From NCBI RefSeq assembly GCF_009735685.1, contig NZ_WHPN01000314.1:849-52683 (forward strand): a stretch of DNA of 51,835 nt. Reading direction: 5' to 3'. Below are positions 26,014 to 35,136 of the stretch, piece by piece. The translations under genes and the position numbers were made by a program. The notes under the pieces are model-generated. The model made no database searches and had not been told where the DNA came from. It was given only the letters and a program-made list of their open reading frames with translations. The DNA is from Streptomyces lycii. GTDB taxonomy: Bacteria > Actinomycetota > Actinomycetes > Streptomycetales > Streptomycetaceae. Position 1 is the stretch's first letter. Each line of letters opens with the position of its first letter.

Positions 26014-27243
26014 TCAGCGCGGTGCGGCGGAACCCTCGGGCGGGATGGGGTACGAGTGCTCACCGCACATGGCCGCCCCCAGGAAGGGCACCAGGACCGG
26101 CCCCTGCTTGTCGTCGTCGGTGTACTCGTTGGTCATCGCAGACGCCGCCCGGCTGCCGTCGGCGGTCACATGGACCGTGGTGTCGAAGCCGTGCATGGCC
26201 GCGCCGTGGCTGCCGTAGGAGGAGACCTCGCAGGACCAGTCGATCTTGATGATGCCCAGGCCCTGGTAGACGCGCCGGATGGTCGGCACCGGGCTCGGGC
26301 CGGGGCCCGGGTCGTTCACCAGGGTGAAGGTCAGCAGCTCCTCGCGCGAGCTGTCGCCGATCAGCTTGTCCGTGGTCAGCAGCGCCCGCCAGAAGGTGAT
26401 CAGGTCCGGGGTGTTGGACACGATCGCGCGGGCGGCGCCCGCGGCGGTCGGGTTCAGCTCGGTGACGTCCTTCCAGCTTCCGTCGTCGAGCCGGAAGTAC
26501 CCGCGGGCATGCGGGCGCGGCAGGAACGGTGAGTACGTCGGGAAGGAGGTGTGCCGCAGCCGGAGCGGCTTGATGACCCGGCGGGTCACCTCCTCCTGGG
26601 CGGTGTTCCCGGTGACCTTCTCCATGATCATGCCGATCACGGTGAAGTTGGTGTACGAGAAGTACCACTCCCCGGGTTCGGTGATCGGGCCGTGGTCCAC
26701 GGCCATCCGCACCAGCTCGCGCGGCTCGAACGTCTTCCAGCGGACCGTCAGATACTGCTCCTCGTCCGCGAACAGGGGGAGCTGGAGGTGGTCGTACAGG
26801 CCGCTCGTGTGGTTCATGAGCATCCGGACGGTGACCTTCTCGCCCCACGGGACCAGGCCCGGGACGTACTTCTCGATGCTGTCGTCCAGACCGAGCCGGC
26901 CCTCCTCGACCAGTTGCAGGACCGCGGCCGTCACGAACGTCATGGTGGCCCCGCCGGCCCGGCCGACGAGACCGGAACGGGCGGGCTGCCCGGTTCTGCG
27001 GTCGGCGACCCCGGCGGCCATTCTGCTGGTGCCGGCGGTCTCGTCCCAGACCTGGGCCATGGAACCGGGGGTACCGCTGTAGTCGACCATCTCGTCGACG
27101 GTGCGCTGCACCACGGCCTCGTCGAGCGGCGGGGGCGCGGGTTCCTCCGCGGCGTGCGCGGTGGCGGGGACGAGAGCGGTCGACAGGATCGCGAGCCCGG
27201 CGCCGAGAGCCAGGAGGTTCTTGATCGGGGTGGAGTTCCGCAC
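26014..27243 (-). CDS. Secreted serine-beta-lactamase-fold protein lacking catalytic motifs (predicted pseudoenzyme)
   Basis: 409-aa member of the class C beta-lactamase / D-Ala-D-Ala carboxypeptidase (S12) fold, with a Sec signal peptide (about 1-31, ending ATAHA). The fold is clear from VLQLVEEGRLGLDDSIEKYVP, MLMNHTSGLYDH and the GHGF-like C-terminal strand. The catalytic tetrad SxxK is replaced by G98-A-T-M101, and ungapped alignment puts F195-S-Y197 where YSN is expected; the third motif reads S345-H-G-A. Acyl-enzyme chemistry therefore looks impossible, leaving a binding, scaffolding or non-hydrolytic role. The GTG at 27243 is backed by GGGAAGG. It lies 68 nt after the P450 gene on the same strand, in the arm divergent from the PKS operon. 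Confidence 0.87.
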   Translation of the reverse strand: MRNSTPIKNLLALGAGLAILSTALVPATAHAAEEPAPPPLDEAVVQRTVDEMVDYSGTPGSMAQVWDETAGTSRMAAGVADRRTGQPARSGLVGRAGGATMTFVTAAVLQLVEEGRLGLDDSIEKYVPGLVPWGEKVTVRMLMNHTSGLYDHLQLPLFADEEQYLTVRWKTFEPRELVRMAVDHGPITEPGEWYFSYTNFTVIGMIMEKVTGNTAQEEVTRRVIKPLRLRHTSFPTYSPFLPRPHARGYFRLDDGSWKDVTELNPTAAGAARAIVSNTPDLITFWRALLTTDKLIGDSSREELLTFTLVNDPGPGPSPVPTIRRVYQGLGIIKIDWSCEVSSYGSHGAAMHGFDTTVHVTADGSRAASAMTNEYTDDDKQGPVLVPFLGAAMCGEHSYPIPPEGSAAPR

Positions 27244-27311
27244 GGCCTTCCCTTCGTGAATGCGTTGACGGTGACGGCGGAGAGCCGCCCGGGTACGTCG
27301 GTGTCGCGCGG

Positions 27312-28574
27312 TCACACCCCGGCTGCCGCGGGGTGTCCGGAGCCCGCCGTGGCGTCGAAGGCCACCGGGAGTTCGCGCAGTCCCCGGAAGAAGAGCCCCT
27401 CGTGCCAGCGCAGCGGCGCGTCGCCGGCGAGGCGCAGCCCCGGCAGCCGGGTGATCAGCCGTTCGAGCGCGACCTGCGCTTCGAGCAGCGAGAGCATCCG
27501 GCCCGGGCAGAAGTGGATGCCGTGGCCGAAGGCGACGTGGTCGTTGGCCGGACGGCGGATCTCCAGCCGGTCGGGGTCGAAGAAGCGGTCCGGGTCGCGG
27601 TTGGCCGAGGCCAGCACGGCGACCACCGTGGCGCCCCGGGGAATGGTCGCGCCGCCGATCTCCACGTCCTCCAGCGCGAACCGGAGCGACGACGCCTCGA
27701 ACGGCCCGTCGTAGCGGAGCAGTTCCTCGACGGCGGCGGGATACAGCTCGGGCGAGGCGTGCAGCAGGGCCAGCTGGTCGGGATGGCGCAGCAGGGCGAG
27801 CACGGCGTTGCCGATGAAGTTGGTCGTCGTCTCGTGACTGCCCACGAGGAGGGTGAAGAGGATGCCGACCAGCTCGTCCTCGGTGATGGCGCCCTCGACG
27901 TCGCAGGCCCGGGTGAGGGAGCCGGCGAGGTCGAGGGCGCCGTCGCCGGACTGTGCGCGCTTGCGCTCGACGAGTTCGCCGACGAAGGCCCGGATGTCCT
28001 GCTTGTTCCGGGTGAAGTCGTCGGGCGTCATGTCGTAGTCGGGCATGACCAGCCGCCGGGAGTAGACCCGGAAGCGCTCCCAGTCGGCGGGCGGGACCCC
28101 GAGGAGCTGGCCGGCCACGCCGGTCGGCAGCGGCGCGGCGAACTGGGCGATCAGGTCGGCGCCGCCCTCGGTGGCGAAGCCGTCGATCAGCGCGTCGACG
28201 TGCGCGACGACGTCCGTGCGGAGCGCTTCCACCCGCGCCGCCGAGAACTCGCGGGTGACCAGGCGGCGCAGCCGGGTGTGGTCGGGAGGGTCGAGGTTGG
28301 TGAGATTGCGTTCGAGGCCCTGGGTGCCGTGTTCCTCGGCGTCGTCCGCGAAGAGGGGCGAGTCGGAGTGGTCCGAACTCATGCTGAAGCGGGGGTCGGA
28401 CAGCACGGTGCGGACGTCGTCGTAGCGGGTGACGAGCCACAGGTCCAGGCCGCCGGGGTAGCGGGCCAGGTACGCGGGGGCCCGCCGGCGCATCGCTCCG
28501 TACACCTGATACGGGTCGGCGGCGAATCCCGGGCTGTAGAGGTCAAAAGTTCCGGTGTCTTCTCCTGCTGTCAT
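27312..28574 (-). CDS. Cytochrome P450
   Basis: Bacterial class I P450 (420 aa), likely an oxidative tailoring enzyme of the aromatic polyketide. Heme-binding loop FGHGIHFCPG gives the thiolate cysteine (about C356); ExxR is EELLR; I-helix is LLVGSHETT. Two deviations: the usual AGxxT glycine is Ser, and the LARxE after the heme cysteine reads MLSLLE. The ATG at 28574 fits the usual distance to DPYQVYGAMR; an in-frame ATG at 28604 has a better ribosome site (CAGGAT) and cannot be excluded. First gene of the minus-strand arm, divergent from the SchA/CurD-PKS arm. No ferredoxin gene adjacent. Confidence 0.9.
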   Translation of the reverse strand: MTAGEDTGTFDLYSPGFAADPYQVYGAMRRRAPAYLARYPGGLDLWLVTRYDDVRTVLSDPRFSMSSDHSDSPLFADDAEEHGTQGLERNLTNLDPPDHTRLRRLVTREFSAARVEALRTDVVAHVDALIDGFATEGGADLIAQFAAPLPTGVAGQLLGVPPADWERFRVYSRRLVMPDYDMTPDDFTRNKQDIRAFVGELVERKRAQSGDGALDLAGSLTRACDVEGAITEDELVGILFTLLVGSHETTTNFIGNAVLALLRHPDQLALLHASPELYPAAVEELLRYDGPFEASSLRFALEDVEIGGATIPRGATVVAVLASANRDPDRFFDPDRLEIRRPANDHVAFGHGIHFCPGRMLSLLEAQVALERLITRLPGLRLAGDAPLRWHEGLFFRGLRELPVAFDATAGSGHPAAAGV

Positions 28575-28992
28575 GCGGGCCCCCATCGGAAGAAAACTGT
28601 GCATGGGGATCCTGCCTGTACTTCCGCTGTCCCCGTCAAGCGTTCCGCGAATTTTTTACGCAAGCGGTTTCGGTAAAGGAATTGCGAGCGAGAACGATAT
28701 AAGAAGCACTGACTCTTTTTATCGGCTGAGGCTTTTCCGGCCGGGGTTGACATTTCTCGCGGAGGGCTTGCAGGATGAGTTCCGCCCAGGCCGGAACCCC
28801 GGGACGGCCGGCGTGGAGAGATCCACGGAAATCACATCCCGGGCCCGGCCGGGGATCATGGACCGATTTCCCGTGGGGCCGGAATCATTTCTTCCGGCGC
28901 CGGCCGTGCGGCCACCGGATCCCAAAAGCACCTCCCGGGGGCCCGCGGCCCGCCGTGCGTGGTGCCCGATCAGCACGACAGGGGGCTCGACA
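28575..28992. promoter_or_regulatory. Divergent promoter region of the PKS cluster
   Basis: This 418-nt gap is clearly less GC-rich than its surroundings, especially 28640-28760 (runs such as aattttttac and gatataag). It must drive the P450 arm leftward and the PKS arm rightward. A rightward promoter candidate is TTGACA (28747-28752), 18 nt, CAGGAT (28771-28776), giving a leader of about 210 nt to the GTG at 28993. I could not settle on a leftward promoter. No gene is evident within it. Confidence 0.6.
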
Positions 28993-29361
28993 GTGCCTGA
29001 CTTCACAGCGGTCACATGGACCGTGAAACCCGGCAGCGAGGAGCGGGTGGCCGAGCTTTTCGCCGGCTACAAGCGTCCCGACTCCTTCGTCATGGAAGAC
29101 GCCGAGGGAAACGTGACAGGAAAGCTCATAGCGACGGCGGTGTTCATGAAGGACAACCGCGTCGTGCGGGTCATCGAGTACGAGGGGAGCCTCCCCGCGC
29201 TGATGCGCCACATGGCCGCGCAGGACACGGTGCGCGAACTGGAGGAGCAGCTCGCCGAGTTTCTCGAGCAGCCGCGCGACACATCCTCGCCGACGGCCTT
29301 CCGGGATTTCTTCATCGCCAACAGCATGCGCTGCGTCGCCGCCCGGTGGAGCGACCGGTGA
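28993..29361 (+). CDS. SchA/CurD-like domain protein
   Basis: 122-aa protein that is essentially one SchA/CurD-like domain, known from spore-pigment and aromatic polyketide clusters (WhiE ORFI, CurD, SchA). Diagnostic stretch RVIEYEGSLPALMRHMA and the later FEQPRD-like LEQPRDTSSP. Fold is a ferredoxin-like alpha/beta barrel; the reaction is not established. The GTG at 28993 follows AGGGGG by about 8 nt. First gene of the rightward arm; 60 nt separate it from the dehydrogenase-like gene. Confidence 0.85.
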   Translation: MPDFTAVTWTVKPGSEERVAELFAGYKRPDSFVMEDAEGNVTGKLIATAVFMKDNRVVRVIEYEGSLPALMRHMAAQDTVRELEEQLAEFLEQPRDTSSPTAFRDFFIANSMRCVAARWSDR

Positions 29362-29421
29362 AGTCGTGCGGATCACCGCCCGGAACGGGGAGAGGGACGC
29401 CGAGAGGAAGGGGGACGCGCC

Positions 29422-30327
29422 ATGACTGAACGGAATATGGCATTCATCGGCCTGGGCGGAATGGGCGGTGCGATGGCCGCCCGCCTGCTGGACCGGGAAT
29501 ACATGCTGACCGTGTACAACCGGAGCCCGGAGAAGGCGGAACCGCTCACGGCCGCCGGAGCCCGGGCCGCCGGCTCACCGTCCGCCGCCGTGGCCGGCCT
29601 GCGGACCGTACTGCTGAGCCTGGCCGACGAGGCCGCGGTGGAGAGCCTGCTCTTCGGCGAGGGACGGATCGCCAAGTCCCTGCCGCGGGGCGCGACCGTG
29701 ATCGACACCTCCACGGTCTCCCCGGACTACGCCCGCGACGCGGCCTGCCGGCTCGACGCCCACGGCCTGCGGCGGGTCGAGGCCTGCGTGGTCGGCAACC
29801 CGATGCATGCCCGCAAGGGCGAACTCAGGGTCTTCACGGCGGGCCGGCCGGAGGACTCCGAGGCGGTCCGTCCCGTACTGGAAGCCCTCGGCCGCCAGGT
29901 CCTCCACGTCGGCGCGCCCGGCACCGCGGCCACCCTCAAGCTGTCGCTCAACCTGCTCCTCGGCACCCAGCTCGCCGCCCTCGCCGAGGCCGTCACGCTG
30001 GGCGCCCGCGCCGGCATCGACCGGGAGGAGCTGATCGACCTGATCGGCGGCAGCGGATTCAGCTCCCCGGTGATGTCGTTCCGCTGCCCGGCGATGCGTG
30101 ACCGCCGCTACGTCCCCGCGTCCTTCCGGCTGCGCCTGATGGCCAAGGACCTGCGGCTCAGCCTGGGCGAGGGCCGCGCGCTGGGCGCCGAACTCCCGGT
30201 CACGGCCCGGGCGCTGGAGCAGTTCGAGGCGGCGGCCGCCGCCGGACTCGGCGACCTGGACGCGGCGGCCGTGCTCGCGCTGCACGAGGGCGGCGGGGAC
30301 GCGCGGGAAAGGGCGGGTGCGTCGTGA
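29422..30327 (+). CDS. NAD(P)-binding beta-hydroxyacid dehydrogenase-like protein
   Basis: 301-aa two-domain protein of the 6-phosphogluconate / 3-hydroxyisobutyrate dehydrogenase superfamily. Rossmann motif FIGLGGMGGAMA (residues 8-19); helical C-terminal domain with the catalytic Lys in TLKLSLN (K173) and N177. The substrate signature DAPVSGG is altered to EACVVGN (120-126), so it is not a standard 3-hydroxyisobutyrate dehydrogenase; imine-reductase-like or polyketide-ketone reduction are options. Strong ribosome site AGGAAGGGGG. It overlaps the amidohydrolase by 4 nt, so both are part of the PKS operon. Confidence 0.85.
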   Translation: MTERNMAFIGLGGMGGAMAARLLDREYMLTVYNRSPEKAEPLTAAGARAAGSPSAAVAGLRTVLLSLADEAAVESLLFGEGRIAKSLPRGATVIDTSTVSPDYARDAACRLDAHGLRRVEACVVGNPMHARKGELRVFTAGRPEDSEAVRPVLEALGRQVLHVGAPGTAATLKLSLNLLLGTQLAALAEAVTLGARAGIDREELIDLIGGSGFSSPVMSFRCPAMRDRRYVPASFRLRLMAKDLRLSLGEGRALGAELPVTARALEQFEAAAAAGLGDLDAAAVLALHEGGGDARERAGAS

Positions 30328-31322
30328 TCATCGACATCCACAGCCACGTCGCGCACCCCGGCCTCCTCGCCCGCTATCCCATGCCGCCCAGCCTCGGCGA
30401 CATCGTCAAGCTCATCGAGGTCAAGGCCGCCGTGGGCATCGCGATGACCATCGTCGGCAGCCCCACCGGAGCCGCCACCATGGCGCCCGTGCCGGGACTC
30501 GACACCTTCGCCCAGGACCCCGGGGAATTACGGGCCTTCCACGAGTGGCTGGCCGGCACGGTCCAGCGGCACCGGGAGCAGCTGCGCGCCTATGTGTGGT
30601 GCAACGCGTTCGGCGACGACAAGGAACTCGCGGCCGCCGCCGAGGCACTCGGCGAGGACGCGTTCGTCGGCCTGATCGCCAACACCAGCGTCCGCGGCGA
30701 GTATCTCGACTCGCCGAAGGCGGACAGCTTCTTCGCGATGGCCGCCGAGCTGGACGTACCGGTGCTGCTGCACCCCGGCAGCGGCCCCGCGGCCGCGCAG
30801 GGCGTGACGGACTACGGGCTCGTGGAGATGGTCGGCCGGTACTGCGACGTCACCATGGGCGTCGCCGCGATCGTGCTCTCCGGCCGGCTCGAACGCCACC
30901 CCGGACTGAAACTCGTCGCCGCGAGCAGCGGCGGTGCCCTCGGTCTGCTGCCCGGCCGCCTCGACCTCGCCTGGCGGCCCCGGCACTGGGACGCCGCGGA
31001 CGGTCCGGCCACGGCGAAGGCACCACCGCCCGGCCTGCACCGCGCACCCCGGACGAAGACCCGGCCGAGCGAACTGCTGCGCCGCGTCTACGTCGACACC
31101 ACCGCCGAAGGGCCCTTCCCGCTCGCCTTCAACCTGGAGGCGTTCGGCCCGGACCGGATCCTCTTCGGCACCGACGCGCCTCCCGTGCCCGTCGACCACC
31201 GGGAGAAGATCCGGGCCGTCGAGGCGCTGCCGCTCACCGCGGACCAGCGGGAGGCCGTGTTCCACCGGACCGCTGCGGACCTGTTCGGACTCGACGACAC
31301 CGACACCGGGGGGACACCGTGA
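30324..31322 (+). CDS. Amidohydrolase-2 family metal-dependent protein (possible decarboxylase)
   Basis: 332-aa TIM-barrel amidohydrolase of the ACMSD / orsellinate-decarboxylase-like group. Metal ligands: H6 and H8 in IDIHSHVA, His in LLHPGSG and Asp in LFGTDAPPV. Members of this branch remove carboxylates from aromatic acids or hydrolyse lactone/amide bonds, so decarboxylation of a polyketide intermediate is a reasonable inference. Codon 69 is TTA (30528-30530), implying dependence on the bldA tRNA. GTG start overlapping the preceding stop by 4 nt and the next start by 4 nt. Confidence 0.87.
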   Translation: MIIDIHSHVAHPGLLARYPMPPSLGDIVKLIEVKAAVGIAMTIVGSPTGAATMAPVPGLDTFAQDPGELRAFHEWLAGTVQRHREQLRAYVWCNAFGDDKELAAAAEALGEDAFVGLIANTSVRGEYLDSPKADSFFAMAAELDVPVLLHPGSGPAAAQGVTDYGLVEMVGRYCDVTMGVAAIVLSGRLERHPGLKLVAASSGGALGLLPGRLDLAWRPRHWDAADGPATAKAPPPGLHRAPRTKTRPSELLRRVYVDTTAEGPFPLAFNLEAFGPDRILFGTDAPPVPVDHREKIRAVEALPLTADQREAVFHRTAADLFGLDDTDTGGTP

Positions 31323-31672
31323 GCACCGCCGACGACAGCGCGCCCCGCCGCACCCTCATCGTGGCCCGGATGGACCCGCGGCACGCCGAGACGGCGGCCG
31401 CCCTGTTCGCGCGCTCCGACGAGGGCGGGCTGCCCCGCGACCTGGGGGTGACGTCCCGCTCGCTGTTCTCCTTCCACGGCCTCTACATGCACCTCGTCGA
31501 GTCGGGCCCCGACCTGCCGAGCCGGCTGGAGGGCGTCCGTGACCGGCCCGACTACGCCGAGCTGAACAACGCACTGGCGCGCTACATCACTCCGTACGAC
31601 CCGGAGACCTGGCGCGGGCCCCGGGACGCCATGGCCCACCGCTTCTACCAGTGGCCGCCCGCCGGTTCCTGA
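31319..31672 (+). CDS. TcmI-family type II polyketide cyclase
   Basis: 117-aa dimeric alpha/beta-barrel cyclase. It closely resembles TcmI as I remember it: VARMDP at the start, [14 protein letters not shown] in the middle, ITPYDPETW and FYQW at the end. TcmI-type enzymes close the last ring(s) of the polyphenol after the first aromatase has acted. GTG start coupled to the amidohydrolase (GTGA). First of the block with tcmI-J-K-L-M-N order. Confidence 0.93.
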   Translation: MSTADDSAPRRTLIVARMDPRHAETAAALFARSDEGGLPRDLGVTSRSLFSFHGLYMHLVESGPDLPSRLEGVRDRPDYAELNNALARYITPYDPETWRGPRDAMAHRFYQWPPAGS

Positions 31673-31803
31673 GCCGGCCCGATCACCGACACACGCACAT
31701 CGACGGGGGAGACATGACAGCGCAGGCGCACCGCCAAGAGCCCGAAGCCGCACCGGGTGCGCGACCGGACAAGGTCCCGCCGCCCGGTCAGGAGGAGAAA
31801 ACC

Positions 31804-32253
31804 GTGACGCAGCCACGCGCGGCGAAAGTGGCGGCCGCCGACGTCGCTCCGAACATCCGCCGGGGCGGCGACGTCCGCACCCTGCTGACCCCGCGTTCGG
31901 TGGGGGCCACCTCGGGCTTCATGGGCACGGCCACGATCGAACCGGGGCAGTACATCGCCGAGCACTACCACCCCTACTCCGAGGAGTTCGTCCACGTGGT
32001 GCGCGGCCGGCTCCGGGTCCGCCTGGACGGCGAACCGGTCGACGTCCGGCCCGGCGAGGCGCTGTTCGTCCCCATCGGGGTCCGGCACCGGCTGGAGAAC
32101 ACCGGGGACGAGCAGGTCTCGGTCGTCTTCCACCTCGGCCCGCTGGCCCCCCGCCCCGACCTGGGGCACGTGGACACCGAGGAACTGCCGCACCCCGACG
32201 CCCCGCACGGCGGGGCCGCGCCCGCCGACCCGGTCACCGGGAGCAGGCCGTGA
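31804..32253 (+). CDS. TcmJ-like cupin
   Basis: 149-aa single-domain cupin, as in TcmJ and WhiE ORFII. Metal motif [16 protein letters not shown] and second motif [16 protein letters not shown]. Cupins of this type are near-universal next to aromatic minimal PKS genes and are thought to assist early folding or cyclisation. I chose the GTG at 31804 because AGGAGGAG lies 7 nt upstream and homologs start near [16 protein letters not shown]; an in-frame ATG at 31714 would add 30 low-complexity residues and cannot be ruled out. It overlaps KS-alpha by 4 nt. Confidence 0.85.
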   Translation: MTQPRAAKVAAADVAPNIRRGGDVRTLLTPRSVGATSGFMGTATIEPGQYIAEHYHPYSEEFVHVVRGRLRVRLDGEPVDVRPGEALFVPIGVRHRLENTGDEQVSVVFHLGPLAPRPDLGHVDTEELPHPDAPHGGAAPADPVTGSRP

Positions 32254-33614
32254 CCGCCACGACCGCCCCGCTGCCGAGAACGGCGGTCGTCACGGGCATC
32301 GGTGTGATCGCCCCGGGCGGCAACGGCACCGCCGAGTTCTGGCGGCTGCTCACCGAGGGACGCACCGCGACCCGGGCCATCACCCTGTTCGACGCCACCG
32401 GCTTCCGCTCCCGGATCGCCGCGGAGTGCGACTTCGACCCGGCCCGCGCCGGGCTGTCGCCGCAGGAGATCCGGCGCATGGACCGCTGCGCCCAGTTCGC
32501 CGTGGTCTCCGCGCGCGAGGCGCTGGCCGACGCGGGCGACGCGCTGGCCGGGATCCCGCCGCACCGGGTGGGCGTCAGCATCGGCAGCGCGACCGGCTGC
32601 ACCATGAATCTCGAACAGGAGTACGTGGTTGTCAGCGACGGCGGACGGCACTGGGAGGTCGACCCCGGATACGCGGTCACGCACCTCTACCGCAGCCTGG
32701 TGCCCAGCTCCGTCGCGGCCGAGGTCGCCTGGACGGTCGGCGCGCAGGGCCCGGTGTCCCTGGTCTCCACCGGGTGCACCTCCGGGCTCGACGCGGTCAC
32801 CCGGGCGGCCGGCCTGATCACCGAGGGCAGCGCGGACGTCGTCCTCGCGGGCGCCGCGGACGCACCCATCAGCCCCATCACCTCCGCCTGCTTCGACGCC
32901 ATCCGGGCGACCTCCGCGAACAACGACGACCCGGAACACGCCTCCCGCCCGTTCGACAGCGCGCGCGACGGCTTCGTACTCGGCGAGGGCGGGGCCGTAC
33001 TGGTCCTGGAGGAACGCGAACTCGCGCTCGCCCGCGGCGCGGAGCCGTACTGCGAGATCACCGGCTACGCCACCCGCAGCAACGCCTACCACATGACCGG
33101 CCTCAAGTCCGACGGCCTCGACATGGCCGAGGCGATCCGGGCCGCCCTCGACCGCGCCCGGACGGCCCCGGAGAGCATCGACTACATCAACGCGCACGGC
33201 TCGGGGACCAAGCAGAACGACCGCCACGAGACCGCCGCGTTCAAGGAGAGCCTCAAGGACCACGCCCGCCGGGTGCCGGTCAGCTCCATCAAGTCCATGG
33301 TCGGCCACTCGCTGGGGGCCATCGGCTCCATCGAACTGGCCGCGTCGGCGCTCGCCATCCGCAACGGTGTCGTACCGCCGACCGCGAATCTGGAGACGCC
33401 CGACCCCGAGTGCGACCTCGACTACGTGCCGCGCACCGCCCGCGAACAGCCGATCGGCACCGTGCTCTCCGTGGGCAGCGGCTTCGGCGGCTTCCAGACG
33501 GCCGTCCTGCTCTCCCGCCCCCGCGGCACGGCCCGGGCCTCCCGCCGCCGCGGCGCGGAGCGGGCCGCGGCGGGCACCGCACGCGCCGGTGCCCGCGACG
33601 AGGAGGGCATATGA
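32250..33614 (+). CDS. Type II PKS ketosynthase alpha (KS-alpha)
   Basis: 454-aa beta-ketoacyl synthase that, with the CLF, builds the poly-beta-ketone chain on the ACP. Catalytic residues are all present: nucleophile C176 in [11 protein letters not shown]316 in INAHGSGT, K348 and H353 in [13 protein letters not shown]. Coupled by 4-nt overlaps to the cupin before and the CLF after. A basic Ala/Arg-rich C-terminal tail of about 25 residues extends past the usual end. Confidence 0.97.
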   Translation: MTATTAPLPRTAVVTGIGVIAPGGNGTAEFWRLLTEGRTATRAITLFDATGFRSRIAAECDFDPARAGLSPQEIRRMDRCAQFAVVSAREALADAGDALAGIPPHRVGVSIGSATGCTMNLEQEYVVVSDGGRHWEVDPGYAVTHLYRSLVPSSVAAEVAWTVGAQGPVSLVSTGCTSGLDAVTRAAGLITEGSADVVLAGAADAPISPITSACFDAIRATSANNDDPEHASRPFDSARDGFVLGEGGAVLVLEERELALARGAEPYCEITGYATRSNAYHMTGLKSDGLDMAEAIRAALDRARTAPESIDYINAHGSGTKQNDRHETAAFKESLKDHARRVPVSSIKSMVGHSLGAIGSIELAASALAIRNGVVPPTANLETPDPECDLDYVPRTAREQPIGTVLSVGSGFGGFQTAVLLSRPRGTARASRRRGAERAAAGTARAGARDEEGI

Positions 33615-34879
33615 CCACCGCGTCACCCGCCACCGGCACCGCCCGGCCCGCGGTCCGCGACCGCACCACCCGCGCCGTCGTCACGGGCATCGGCGTCGTC
33701 GCCCCCAACGGCATCGGGGCGGCCGACTACTGGAAGGCCGTCCTCACGGGACGCGGCGGACTCGCCCGGATCAGCCGTTTCGACCCGTCCGGCTACCCGG
33801 TGAAGGTCGCGGGGGAGGTGAGCGGATACTCCTCCTCCCGGGTGCCGAGCCGGCTGCGGGTCCAGACCGACCTGTGGACCCACTTCGCCTTCACCGCGGG
33901 CGAACTCGCGCTGGCCGACGCCGCCGTGGACCCGGCCTCGATGCCGCCCTACGAGCTGTCCGTGATCACCGCCAGCTCGTCCGGCGGCAACGCCTTCGGC
34001 CAGCGCGAGATCCAGAGCCTGTGGTCGCAGGGGCCCCGGCACGTCACGGCGTACCAGTCCATCGCCTGGTTCTACGCGGCCACCACCGGGCAGCTGTCGA
34101 TCCGGCACGGGATGAAGGGGTCCTGCGGCGTGCTCGTCGCCGAGCAGGCGGGCGGCCTCGACGCGCTGGGGGAGGCCCGGCGCGCCCTCCGCGACGGCTC
34201 CCGGCTGGTGGTCACCGGCGGCACGGAGGCGCCGGTGAGCCCGTACGCCCTCACCTGCCAGGTGGCGGGCGGGCTGCTCAGCACGGACCCCGACCCGGCG
34301 ACGGCGTACCGCCCGTTCGCGGCCGACGCCACCGGCCACGTCCCCGGCGAGGGCGGCGCGGTGCTGATCGTCGAGAACCTCGCCGGCGCCCGGGATCGCG
34401 GCGCCCCGCGGCTGTACGGGGAGATCGCCGGGTACGCGACGGGCTTCGACCCGCCGCCCGGTTCCGGTCTCCCGTCCCCGCTGCGCCGCGTCATCATGTC
34501 CGCGCTGATGGAGGCGGACCTCGCCCCCGAGCAGATCGACGTGGTGTTCGCCGACGCGGCCGGCACCCGGGAGGCCGACGCCGCCGAATGCGCCGCGCTG
34601 GCCGAGGTGTTCCAGCCGCACGGCGTCGCCGTGACGGCGCCCAAGACCATGACCGGCCGCCTGTACGCCGGCGGGGCGCCGCTGGACGTCGCCACCGCGC
34701 TGCTGGCGATCCGGGACCGCGTCATCCCGCCCACCACCGGGGTCCTGCCCGCACGCGACTACGAGCTGGACCTCGTCGTCGGTGCCCCGCGTCCCGACCC
34801 GGTCCGCGCGGCCCTCGTCGTCGCCCGGGGGCACGGCGGCTTCAACTCGGCGGTCGTGGTCCGGGAGGTCGAGGACTGA
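33611..34879 (+). CDS. Type II PKS chain length factor (KS-beta)
   Basis: 422-aa partner of KS-alpha that sets chain length. The nucleophile position is Gln (Q179 in [10 protein letters not shown]), the CLF hallmark. The ATG at 33611 follows GGAGGG and overlaps the KS stop (ATGA). The number of elongations cannot be read reliably by eye; the neighbouring TcmN/TcmI-type cyclases would fit a decaketide or longer. Unusually, 327 nt separate it from the ACP gene. Confidence 0.97.
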   Translation: MTTASPATGTARPAVRDRTTRAVVTGIGVVAPNGIGAADYWKAVLTGRGGLARISRFDPSGYPVKVAGEVSGYSSSRVPSRLRVQTDLWTHFAFTAGELALADAAVDPASMPPYELSVITASSSGGNAFGQREIQSLWSQGPRHVTAYQSIAWFYAATTGQLSIRHGMKGSCGVLVAEQAGGLDALGEARRALRDGSRLVVTGGTEAPVSPYALTCQVAGGLLSTDPDPATAYRPFAADATGHVPGEGGAVLIVENLAGARDRGAPRLYGEIAGYATGFDPPPGSGLPSPLRRVIMSALMEADLAPEQIDVVFADAAGTREADAAECAALAEVFQPHGVAVTAPKTMTGRLYAGGAPLDVATALLAIRDRVIPPTTGVLPARDYELDLVVGAPRPDPVRAALVVARGHGGFNSAVVVREVED

Positions 34880-34899
34880 CCCCGCCCGGCCCGCACCAC

Positions 34900-35136
34900 C
34901 TCTCCGTACGCCCCGCACTCCTCGTACGCCGCCCGGCGCCACCCCGCAGCTCCGGCCGACCCCCTTGCGGGCCCGGCACCACCTCGTGGGCCCGGGTCCA
35001 CCGGCCGTCCCGTACGCCCGCGACCACCCGTACGCCCGCGACCGCTCGTACGCCCGCGACCGCTCGTGGGTCCCGCACCACCCCGTACATCCCGCACCAC
35101 CCGTACGTCCGGCACCGCCCGTACGCACGGCACCGA
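34900..35136. repeat. 18-bp degenerate tandem repeat in the CLF-ACP spacer
   Basis: The 327-nt gap 34880-35206 is largely repeats. Seven consecutive 18-bp units run from 35011 to 35136 (unit cgtacgcccgcgaccrcy; units 2 and 3 are identical), and looser copies reach back to about 34900. The sense strand is C-rich and G-poor. Several frames stay open because the period is a multiple of three, but no ribosome site or protein-like composition supports a gene. Confidence 0.75.

Noticed and set aside
26014..27243. Active DD-carboxypeptidase or beta-lactamase resistance gene
   Set aside because: The SxxK and YxN motifs needed for catalysis are replaced by GATM and FSY.
28747..28776. SARP-type heptamer repeats in the PKS promoter region
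   Set aside because: I looked for direct TCGAG-like heptamers at 11/22-nt spacing near the -35 and found none convincing.
31714..31803. Earlier start for the cupin
   Set aside because: Not excluded, but AGGAGGAG before the GTG at 31804 and the expected family N-terminus favour the shorter form.
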